Below, piece by piece: positions 38,505 to 50,667 of a stretch of DNA of 64,000 nucleotides (its first letter is position 1; each line of letters starts with the position of its first letter). The stretch covers positions 47,191-111,190 of the forward strand of contig NW_027476992.1 of assembly GCF_051020955.1 (NCBI RefSeq). Reading direction: 5' to 3'. Origin of the DNA: Megalopta genalis. Its lineage: Eukaryota > Arthropoda > Insecta > Hymenoptera > Halictidae. The notes under the pieces are model-generated. The model saw only the letters and a list, made by a program, of their open reading frames with translations. It searched no databases and was not told the origin of the DNA. A program made the translations under genes and the position numbers.

Positions 38505-41500
38505 GCGAAACAAATGATATAGCTTCAAATACTTGTGATATACATGGTTCAGATTCAACTGCATGCGAAACAAACGAGTTAGCTTCAAATCCATGCGAAA
38601 CACATGATTTAGCTTCAAATCAATGCGAAGTAGGAGGCTTATCTTCGAAACCATGCGAAACATATGATATAGCTTCAAATACTTGTGATATACACGATTT
38701 AGCTTCAACAGCATGCGAAACAAACGAGTTAGATACAAATTCATGCGAAACACATGATTTAGCTTCAAATCAATGCGAAGTAGAAGGCTTATGTTCGAAT
38801 CCATGCGAAACAATTGGATTAGCTTCATATACTTGTGGTATACATGATTTAGCTTCAACAGCATGCGAAATAAACGAGTTAGATTCAAATCCATGCGAAA
38901 CACATGATCTAGCTTCAAATCAATGCGAAGAAGAAGGGTTATCTTCGAATCGATGCGAAACGAATAGTTTAGCTTCAATTACTTGTGATATACATGATTC
39001 AGCTTCAACTGCATGCGAAACAAACGAGTTAGCTTCAAATCCATGCGAAACACATGATTTAGCTTCAAATCAATGCGAAGTAGAAGGCTTATGTTCGAAT
39101 CCATGCGAAACAATTGGATTAGCTTCATATACTTGCGATATACATGATTTAGCTTCAACAGCATGCGAAATAAACGAGTTAGATTCAAATCCATGCGAAA
39201 CACATGATTTAGCTTCAAATCAATGTGAAGTGGAAGGCTCACCTTCGAATCCATGCGAAACGAATAGTTTAGCTTCACATACTAGTGATATACATGGTTC
39301 AGCTTCAACTGCATGCGAAACAAACGAGTTATCTTCAAATCCAAGCGAAACACTTGATTTAGCTTCAAATTAATGCGAAGTAGATGGATTATCTTCGAAT
39401 GCATGCGACAAATGGTTTATCTTCAAATACTTGTGATATACATGATTTAGCTTTAACAGCGTGCGAAACAAACGAGTTATCTTCAAATCCAATCCAAACA
39501 CATGATTTAGCTTCAAATGAATGCGAAGAACATGGATTATCTTCGTATCCATGCGAAACAAATGGTTTAGCTTCAAATACTTGTGATGTACATGATTTAG
39601 TTTCAACTGCATGCGAAAAAAAACGAGTTAGCTTCAAATCCATGCGAAACACATGATTTAGCATCTAATCAATGCGAAGTAGAAGGCTGATTTTCGAATC
39701 CATGCGAAGCAAATGGTTTGGCTTCAAATACTTGTGATACACTTGATTTAGCTTCAACAGCATGCGAAACAAACGAGTTAGATTCAAATCCATGCGAAAC
39801 ACATGATTTAGCATCAAGTCAACGCGAAGTTGATGGCTTAGCTTCAAATCCATGCGAAGCGAATGATTTAGCTTCACATACTTGTGAATATAAGTGATAT
39901 AGCTTCAAATGCAGGCGAAACAAACGAGTTCGATTCAAACCCATGCGAAACACATGATTTAGCTTCAAATCAATGCGAAGTATATGGATTATCTTCGAAA
40001 CCATGCGAAAGAAATTGTTTAACTTCAAATACTTGTGATATACATGATTTAGCTTCAACAGCATGCGAAACAAACGAGTTAGCTTCAAATCCATGCGAAA
40101 CACATGATTTAGATTACAATCAATGCGAAGTAGAAGGCTTATCTTCGAAACCATGCGAAACAAATGGATTAGCTTCATATACTTGTGATATACATGATTT
40201 AGCTTCAACAGCATGCGAAACAAACGAGTTAGCTTCAAATCCATGCGAAACACATGATTTAGCTTCAAATCAATGGGAAGAAGAAGGGTTATCTTCGAAT
40301 CCATGCGAAACGAATAGATTAGCTTCAAATACTTGTGATATTCATGATTCAGCTTCAACTGCATGCGAAACAAACGAGTTAGCTTCAAGTCCAAACGAAA
40401 AACATGATTTAGCATCAAGTCAACGCGAAGTTCATGGCTTAGCTTCAAATCCATGCGTAACGAATGATTTAGCTTCACATACTTGAAAATATAAGTGATA
40501 TGGCTTCAAATGCAGGCGAAACAAACGAGTTAGCTTCAAATCCAAACGAAAAAACATGATTTAGCCTCAAGTCAACGCGGAGTTGATGGCTTAGCTTCAA
40601 ATCCATGCTAAACGAATGATTTTGCTTCACATACTTGTGAATATAAGTGATATAGCTTCAAATGCAGGCGAAACAAACGAGTTGGCTTCAAACCCATGCG
40701 TAACACATGATTTAGCATCTAATAAATGCGAAGTAGAAGGCTAATCTTCGAATCCATGCGAAGCAAATGGTTTGGCTTCAAATACATGTGATACACTTGA
40801 TTTAGCTTCCACAGCATGCGAAACAAACGAGGTAGCTTCAAATGCATGCGAACACATGACTTAGCTTCAAACCAATGCGAATTAGAAGGGTTATCTTCGA
40901 ATCCATGCGAAACATATGATATAGCTTCAAATACTTGTCATATACATGATTTAGCTTCAACAGCAATCGAAACAAACGAGTTAGCTTCAAATCCATGCGA
41001 ACAGATGATTTAGCTTCAAATCAATGCGAAGTAGGAGGCTTATCTTCGAATCCATGCGAAACATATGATATAGCTTCAAATACTTGTGATATACATGATT
41101 TAGCTTCAACAGCATGCGAAGCAAACGAGTTAACTTCAAGTCCAAGCGAAAAACATGATTTATCTTCAAATCAATGCTAAGTAGAAAGCTTAGCTTCAAA
41201 TCCATGGGAATCAAATGGTTTAGCTTCAAATACTTGTGATATACATGATTCAGCTTCAACTGCATGCGAAACAAACGAGTTAGCTTCAAATCCATGCGAA
41301 ACACATGATTTAGATTAAAATCAATGCGAAGTAGAAGGCTTATCTTCGAATAAATGCGAAACAAATGATATAGCTTCAAATACTTGTGATATACATGATT
41401 TAGTTCTAACAGCATGCGAAACAAACGAGTTAGATTCAAATCCATGCGAAACACATGATTTATCTGCAAATCAATGCGAAGTAGAAGGCTTATCTTCGAA

Positions 41501-41805
41501 ACCATGCGAAACAAATGGATTAGCTTCATATACTTGTGATATACATGATTTAGCTTCAACAGCATGCGAAACAAACGAGTTAGCTTCAAATCCATGCGAA
41601 ACACATGATTTAGCTTCAAATCAATGCGAAGAAGAAGGGTTATCTTCGAATCCATGCGAAACGAATAGATTAGCTTCAAATACTTGTGATATTCATGATT
41701 CAGCTTTAACTGCATGCGAAACAAACGAGTTAGCTTCAAATCGATGCAAAACACATGATTTTGCATCTAATCAATGCGAAGTGGAAGGCTTACCTTCGAA
41801 TCCAT
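38505..41805. repeat. 3,301-bp tandem duplication, copy 1
   Basis: 38,505-41,805 and 41,806-45,107 are adjacent and nearly identical. The offset is 3,301 bp at the start, 3,300 after an extra A in a run near 39,616 in copy 1, and 3,299 after another extra A near 40,550. 3,301 is 22 x 150 plus one. The block carries the divergent sub-family with GTCAACGCGAAGTTGATGGC, GTGAATATAAGTGATATAGC and GCAGGCGAAAC (about 39,812-40,700). Confidence 0.88.
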
Positions 41806-44800
41806 GCGAGACAAATGATATAGCTTCAAATACTTGTGATATACATGGTTCAGATTCAACTGCATGCGAAACAAACGAGTTAGCTTCAAATCCATGCGAA
41901 ACACATGATTTAGCTTCAAATCAATGCGAAGTAGGAGGCTTATCTTCGAAACCATGCGAAACATATGATATAGCTTCAAATACTTGTGATATACACGATT
42001 TAGCTTCAACAGCATGCGAAACAAACGAGTTAGATTCAAATTCATGCGAAACACATGATTTAGCTTCAAATCAATGCGAAGTAGAAGGCTTATGTTCGAA
42101 TCCATGCGAAACAATTGGATTAGCTTCATATACTTGTGGTATACATGATTTAGCTTCAACAGCATGCGAAATAAACGAGTTAGATTCAAATCCATGCGAA
42201 ACACATGATCTAGCTTCAAATCAATGCGAAGAAGAAGGGTTATCTTCGAATCGATGCGAAACGAATAGTTTAGCTTCAATTACTTGTGATATACATGATT
42301 CAGCTTCAACTGCATGCGAAACAAACGAGTTAGCTTCAAATCCATGCGAAACACATGATTTAGCTTCAAATCAATGCGAAGTAGAAGGCTTATGTTCGAA
42401 TCCATGCGAAACAATTGGATTAGCTTCATATACTTGCGATATACATGATTTAGCTTCAACAGCATGCGAAATAAACGAGTTAGATTCAAATCCATGCGAA
42501 ACACATGATTTAGCTTCAAATCAATGTGAAGTGGAAGGCTCACCTTCGAATCCATGCGAAACGAATAGTTTAGCTTCACATACTAGTGATATACATGGTT
42601 CAGCTTCAACTGCATGCGAAACAAACGAGTTATCTTCAAATCCAAGCGAAACACTTGATTTAGCTTCAAATTAATGCGAAGTAGATGGATTATCTTCGAA
42701 TGCATGCGACAAATGGTTTATCTTCAAATACTTGTGATATACATGATTTAGCTTTAACAGCATGCGAAACAAACGAGTTATCTTCAAATCCAATCCAAAC
42801 ACATGATTTAGCTTCAAATGAATGCGAAGAACATGGATTATCTTCGTATCCATGCGAAACAAATGGTTTAGCTTCAAATACTTGTGATGTACATGATTTA
42901 GTTTCAACTGCATGCGAAAAAAACGAGTTAGCTTCAAATCCATGCGAAACACATGATTTAGCATCTAATCAATGCGAAGTAGAAGGCTGATTTTCGAATC
43001 CATGCGAAGCAAATGGTTTGGCTTCAAATACTTGTGATACACTTGATTTAGCTTCAACAGCATGCGAAACAAACGAGTTAGATTCAAATCCATGCGAAAC
43101 ACATGATTTAGCATCAAGTCAACGCGAAGTTGATGGCTTAGCTTCAAATCCATGCGAAGCGAATGATTTAGCTTCACATACTTGTGAATATAAGTGATAT
43201 AGCTTCAAATGCAGGCGAAACAAACGAGTTCGATTCAAACCCATGCGAAACACATGATTTAGCTTCAAATCAATGCGAAGTATATGGATTATCTTCGAAA
43301 CCATGCGAAAGAAATTGTTTAACTTCAAATACTTGTGATATACATGATTTAGCTACAACAGCATGCGAAACAAACGAGTTAGCTTCAAATCCATGCGAAA
43401 CACATGATTTAGATTACAATCAATGCGAAGTAGAAGGCTTATCTTCGAAACCATGCGAAACAAATGGATTAGCTTCATATACTTGTGATATACATGATTT
43501 AGCTTCAACAGCATGCGAAACAAACGAGTTAGCTTCAAATCCATGCGAAACACATGATTTAGCTTCAAATCAATGGGAAGAAGAAGGGTTATCTTCGAAT
43601 CCATGCGAAACGAATAGATTAGCTTCAAATACTTGTGATATTCATGATTCAGCTTCAACTGCATGCGAAACAAACGAGTTAGCTTCAAGTCCAAACGAAA
43701 AACATGATTTAGCATCAAGTCAACGCGAAGTTCATGGCTTAGCTTCAAATCCATGCGTAACGAATGATTTAGCTTCACATACTTGAAAATATAAGTGATA
43801 TGGCTTCAAATGCAGGCGAAACAAACGAGTTAGCTTCAAATCCAAACGAAAAACATGATTTAGCCTCAAGTCAACGCGGAGTTGATGGCTTAGCTTCAAA
43901 TCCATGCTAAACGAATGATTTTGCTTCACATACTTGTGAATATAAGTGATATAGCTTCAAATGCAGGCGAAACAAACGAGTTGGCTTCAAACCCATGCGT
44001 AACACATGATTTAGCATCTAATAAATGCGAAGTAGAAGGCTAATCTTCGAATCCATGCGAAGCAAATGGTTTGGCTTCAAATACATGTGATACACTTGAT
44101 TTAGCTTCAACAGCATGCGAAACAAACGAGGTAGCTTCAAATGCATGCGAACACATGACTTAGCTTCAAACCAATGCGAATTAGAAGGGTTATCTTCGAA
44201 TCCATGCGAAACATATGATATAGCTTCAAATACTTGTCATATACATGATTTAGCTTCAACAGCAATCGAAACAAACGAGTTAGCTTCAAATCCATGCGAA
44301 CAGATGATTTAGCTTCAAATCAATGCGAAGTAGGAGGCTTATCTTCGAATCCATGCGAAACATATGATATAGCTTCAAATACTTGTGATATACATGATTT
44401 AGCTTCAACAGCATGCGAAGCAAACGAGTTAACTTCAAGTCCAAGCGAAAAACATGATTTATCTTCAAATCAATGCTAAGTAGAAAGCTTAGCTTCAAAT
44501 CCATGGGAATCAAATGGTTTAGCTTCAAATACTTGTGATATACATGATTCAGCTTCAACTGCATGCGAAACAAACGAGTTAGCTTCAAATCCATGCGAAA
44601 CACATGATTTAGATTAAAATCAATGCGAAGTAGAAGGCTTATCTTCGAATAAATGCGAAACAAATGATATAGCTTCAAATACTTGTGATATACATGATTT
44701 AGTTCTAACAGCATGCGAAACAAACGAGTTAGATTCAAATCCATGCGAAACACATGATTTATCTGCAAATCAATGCGAAGTAGAAGGCTTATCTTCGAAA

Positions 44801-45107
44801 CCATGCGAAACAAATGGATTAGCTTCATATACTTGTGATATACATGATTTAGCTTCAACAGCATGCGAAACAAACGAGTTAGCTTCAAATCCATGCGAAA
44901 CACATGATTTAGCTTCAAATCAATGCGAAGAAGAAGGGTTATCTTCGAATCCATGCGAAACGAATAGATTAGCTTCAAATACTTGTGATATTCATGATTC
45001 AGCTTTAACTGCATGCGAAACAAACGAGTTAGCTTCAAATCGATGCAAAACACATGATTTTGCATCTAATCAATGCGAAGTGGAAGGCTTACCTTCGAAT
45101 CCATGCG
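41806..45107. repeat. 3,301-bp tandem duplication, copy 2
   Basis: Direct continuation of copy 1. The two one-base differences in A-runs and a few substitutions (for example CTACAACAG near 43,354 against CTTCAACAG near 40,054) suggest recent duplication, or sequencing differences in homopolymers. Confidence 0.88.
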
Positions 45108-45785
45108 AAACATATGATATAGCTTCAAATACTTGTGATATACATGATTTAGCTTCAACAGCATGCGAAGCAAACGAGTTAACTTCAAGTCCAAGCGAAA
45201 AACATGATTTATCTTCAAATCAATGCTAAGTAGAAAGCTTAGCTTCAAATCCATGGGAATCAAATGGTTTAGCTTCAAATACTTGTGATATACATGATTC
45301 AGCTTCAACTGCATGCGAAACAAACGAGTTAGCTTCAAATCCATGCGAAACACATGATTTAGATTAAAATCAATGCGAAGTAGAAGGCTTATCTTCGAAT
45401 AAATGCGAAACAAATGATATAGCTTCAAATACTTGTGATATACATGATTTAGTTCTAACAGCATGCGAAACAAACGAGTTAGATTCAAATCCATGCGAAA
45501 CACATGATTTATCTGCAAATCAATGCGAAGTAGAAGGCTTATCTTCGAAACCATGCGAAACAAATGGATTAGCTTCATATACTTGTGATATACATGATTT
45601 AGCTTCAACAGCATGCGAAACAAACGAGTTAGCTTCAAATCCATGCGAAACACATGATTTAGCTTCAAATCAATGCGAAGAAGAAGGGTTATCTTCGAAT
45701 CCATGCGAAACGAATAGATTAGCTTCAAATACTTGTGATATTCATGATTCAGCTTCAACTGCATGCGAAACAAACGAGTTAGCTT
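44345..45785. repeat. 750-bp duplication (5 HOR units) at the end of the 3.3-kb block
   Basis: 44,345-45,035 matches 45,095-45,785 at 750 bp. The second copy ends in a further 150-bp repeat at 45,641 and 45,791, with m2 carrying GAAGAAGAAGG and m3 carrying ACGAATAGATTAGC. Confidence 0.8.
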
Positions 45786-46931
45786 CAAATCCATGCGAAA
45801 CACATGATTTAGCTTCAAATCAATGCGAAGAAGAAGGTTTATCTTCGAATCCATGGGAAACGAATAGATTAGCTTCAAATACTTGTGATATTCATGATTC
45901 AGCTTCAACTGCATGCGAAACAAACGAGTTAGCTTCAAATCCATGCGAAACACATGATTTAGCATCAAGTCAACGCGAAGTTGATGGCTTAGCTTCAAAT
46001 CCATGCGAAGCGAATGATTTAGCTTCACATACTTCTGAATATAAGTGATATAGCTTCAAATGCAGGCGAAACAAACGAGTTCGCTTCAAACCCATGCGAA
46101 ACACATGATTTAGCTTCAAATCAATGCGAAGTATATGGATTATCTTCGAAACCATGCGAAAGAAATTGTTTAACTTCAAATACTTGTGATATACATGATT
46201 TAGCTTCAACAGCATGCGAAACAAACGAGTTAGCTTCAAATCCATGCGAAACACATGATTTAGATTAAAATCAATGCGAAGTAGAAGGCTTATCTTCGAA
46301 TAAATGCGAAACAAATGATATAGCTTCAAATACTTGTGATATACATGATTTAGTTCTAACAGCATGCGAAACAAACGAGTTAGATTCAAATCCATGCGAA
46401 ACACATGATTTATCTGCAAATCAATGCGAAGTAGAAGGGTTATCTTCGAATCCATGCGAAACAAATGGTTTAGCTGCAAATACTTGTGATATACATGATT
46501 TAGCTTCAACTGCATGCGAAACAAACGAGTTAACTTCAAATCCATGCGAAAGACATGATTTAGCTTCAAATCAATGTGAAGTGGAAGGCTTACCTTCGAA
46601 TCCATGCGAAACGAATAGTTTAGCTTCAAATACTAGTGATATACATGGTTCAGCTTCAACTGCATGCGAAACAAACGAGTTATCTTCAAATCCAAGCGAA
46701 ACACATGATTTAGCTTCAAATTAATGCGAAGTAGATGGATTATCTTCGAATGCATGCGACAAATGGTTTAGCTTCAAATACTTGTGATGTACATGATTTA
46801 GCTTCAACTGCATGCGAAAAAAACGAGTTTAGCTTCAAATCCATGCGAAACACATGATTTAGCTTCAAATCAATTCGAATTAGAAGGGTTATCTTCGAAT
46901 CCATGCGAAACACATGATTTAGCATCTAATC
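45786..46931. repeat. Mixed B and C-type units between duplications
   Basis: C-type monomers (GTCAACGCGAAGTTGATGGC, GAATATAAGTGATATAGC) lie at about 45,968-46,070. Ordinary B units follow. About 46,740-46,910 matches the end of the window (63,745-63,915, offset about 17.0 kb), including GCATGCGACAAATGG and ACGAGTTTAGC. Confidence 0.72.
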
Positions 46932-49900
46932 AATGCGAAGTAGAAGGCTGATTTTCGAATCCATGCGAAGCAAATGGTTTGGCTTCAAATACTTGTGATA
47001 CACTTGATTTAGCTTCAACAGCATGCGAAACAAACGAGTTAGATTCAAATCCATGCGAAACACATGATTTAGCTTCAAATCAATACGAAGTAGATGGCTT
47101 ATCTTCGAATACATGCGAAACAAATGGATTAGCTTCATATACTTGTGATATACATGATTTAGCTTCAACAGCATACGAAATAAACGAGTTAGATTCAAAT
47201 CCATGCGAAACACATGATTTAACTTGAAATCAATGCGAAGTAGAAGGGTTATTTTCGAATCCATGCGAAGCAAATGGTTTGGCTTCAAATACTTGTGATA
47301 TACATGATTTAGCTTCAACTGCATGCGAAACAAACGAGTTAACTTCAAATCCATGCGAAACACATGATTTAGCTTCAAATCAATGCGAAGTGGAAGGCTT
47401 ACCTTCGAATCCATGCGAAACATACGATATAGCTTCAAATACTTGTGATATACATGGTTCAGCTTCAACTGCATGCGAAACAAACGAGTTAGCTTCAAAT
47501 CCATGCGAAACACATGATTTAGCTTCAAATCAATGCGAAGTAGGAGGCTTATCTTCGAATCCATGCGAAACATATGATATAGCTTCAAATACTTGTGATA
47601 TACACGATGTAGCTTCAACAGCATGCGAAACAAACGAGTTAGATTCAAATCCATGCGAAACACATGATTTAGCTTCAAATCAATGCGAAGTAGAAGGCTT
47701 ATGTTCGAATCCATGCGAAGCAAATGGTTTGGCTTCAAATACTTGTGATATACATGATTTAGCTTTAACGGCATGCGAAACAAACGAGTTATCTTCAAAT
47801 CCAATCCAAACACATGATTTAGCTTCAAATGAATGCGAAGAACATGGATTATCTTCGTATCCATGCGAAACAAATGGTTTAGCTTCAAATACTTGTGATG
47901 TACATGATTTAGCTTCAACTGCATGCGAAAAAAACGAGTTAGCTTCAAATCCATGCGATACACATGATTTAGCATCTAATGAATGCGAAGTAGAAGGCTG
48001 ATTTTCGAATCCATGCGAAGCAAATGGTTTGGCTTCAAATACTTGTGATACACTTGATTTAGCTTCAACAGCATGCGAAACAAACGAGTTAGATTCAAAT
48101 CCATGCGAAGCACATGATTTAGCTTCAAATCAATACGAAGTAGATGGCTTATCTTCGAATACATGCGAAACAAATGGATTGGCTTCATATACTTGTGATA
48201 TACATGATTTAGCTTCAACAGCATACGAAATAAACGAGTTAGATTCAAATCCATGCGAAACACATGATTTAACTTGAAATCAATGCGAAGTAGAAGGGTT
48301 AGTTTCGAATCCATGCGAAGCAAATGGTTTGGCTTCAAATACTTGTGATATACATGATTTAGCTTCAACTGCATGCGAAACAAACGAGTTAGCATCAAAT
48401 CCATGCGAAACACATGATTTAGCTTCAAATCAATGCGAAGTAGGAGGCTTATCTTCGAATCCATGCGAAACAAATGGTTTAGCTTCAAATACTTGTGATA
48501 TACATGATTTAGCTTCAACAGCATGCGAAACAAAAGAGTTATCTTCAAATCCAAGCGAAACACATGATTTAGCTTCAAATTAATGCGAAGTAGATGGATT
48601 ATCTTCGAATGCATGCGACAAATTTTTTAGCTTCAAATACTTGTGATGTACATGATTTAGCTTCAACTGCATGCGAAAAAAACGTGTGTAGCTTCAAATC
48701 CATGCGAAACACATGATTTAGCTTCAAATCAATGCGAATTAGAAGGGTTATCTTCGAATCCATGAGAAACATATGATATAGCTTCAAATACTTGTGATAT
48801 ACATGATTTAGATTCAACAGCATGCGAAACAAACGAGTTAGCTTCAAATCCATGCGAAACACATGATTTAGCTTCAAATCAATGCGAATTAGAAGGGTTA
48901 TCTTCGAATCCATGCGAAACATATGATATAGCTTCAAATACTTGTGATATACATGATTTAGCTTCAACTGCATGCGAAACAAACGAGTTAGCTTCAAATC
49001 CATGCGAAACACATGATTTAGATTAAAATCAATGCGAAGTAGAAGGCTTATCTTCGAAACCATGCGAAACAAATGGATTAGCTTCATATACTTGTGATAT
49101 ACATGATTTAGCTTCAACAGCATGCGAAACAAACGAGTTAGCTTCAAATCCATGCGAAACACCTGATTTAGCTTCAAATCAATGCGAATTAGAAGGGTTA
49201 TCTTCGAATCCATGCGAAACAAATGATATAGCTTCAAATACATGTGATATACATGATTTAACTTCAACAGCATGCGAAACAAACGAGTTAGATTCAAATC
49301 CATGCGAAACACATGATTTAGCTTCAAATCAATGCGAAGTAGAAGGCTTATCTACGAATCCATGCGAAACAATTGGATTAGCTTCATATACTTGTGTTAT
49401 ACATGATTTAGCTTCAACAGCATGCGACATAAACGAGTTAACTTCAAGTCCAAGCGAAAAACATGATTTATCTTCAAATCAATGCTATGTAGAAAGCTTA
49501 GCTTCAAATCCATGGGATTCAAATGGTTTAGCTTCAAATACTTGTGATATACATGATTCAGCTTCAACTGCATGCGAAACAAACGAGTTAGCTTCAAATC
49601 CATGCGAAACACATGATTTAGATTAAAATCAATGCGAAGTAGAATTCTTATCTTCGAATAAATGCGAAACAAATGATATAGCTTCAAATACTTGTGATAT
49701 ACATGATTTAGTTCCAACAGCATGCGAAGCAAACGAGTTAGCTTCAAATCCATGTGAAACACATGATTTAGCTTCAAATCAATGCGAAGTAGATGGATTA
49801 TCTTCGAATCCATGCGAAACAAATGGTTTATCTTCAAATACTTGTGATATACATGATTTAGCTTTAACAGCATGCGAAACAAACGAGTTATCTTCAAATC

Positions 49901-50667
49901 CAATCCAAACACATGATTTAGCTTCAAATGAATGCGAAGAACATGGATTATCTTCGTATCCATGCGAAACAAATGGTTTAGCTTCAAATACTTGTGATGT
50001 ACATGATTTAGCTTCAACTGCATGCGAAAAAAACGAGTTAGCTTCAAATCCATGCGAAACACATGATTTAGCATCTAATCAATGCGAAGTAGAAGGCTGA
50101 TTTTCGAATCCATGCGAAGCAAATGGTTTGGCTTCAAATACTTGTGATACACTTGATTTAGCTTCAACAGCATGCGAAACAAACGAGTTAGATTCAAATC
50201 CATGCGAAACACATGATTTAGCTTCAAATCAATACGAAGTAGATGGCTTATCTTCGAATACATGCGAAACAAATGGATTAGCTTCATATACTTGTGATAT
50301 ACATGATTTAGCTTCAACAGCATACGAAATAAACGAGTTAGATTCAAATCCATGCGAAACACATGATTTAACTTGAAATCAATGCGAAGTAGAAGGGTTA
50401 TTTTCGAATCCATGCGAAGCAAATGGTTTGGCTTCAAATACTTGTGATATACATGATTTAGCTTCAACTGCATGCGAAACAAACGAGTTAACTTCAAATC
50501 CATGCGAAACACATGATTTAGCTTCAAACCAATGCGAAGTGGAAGGTTTACCTTCGAATCCATGCGAAACATACGTTATAGCTTCAAATTTTTGTGATAT
50601 ACATGGTTCAGCTTCAACTGCATGCGAAACAAAAGAGTTATCTTCAAATCCAAGCGAAACACATGAT
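46932..50667. repeat. 3.7-kb distant duplication, copy 2
   Basis: Partner of 31,095-34,830. The 11.6 kb between the two copies contains different B-type blocks, so this is a dispersed copy within the array rather than a simple tandem repeat. Only scattered base differences plus 150-bp presence/absence separate the copies. Confidence 0.85.
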
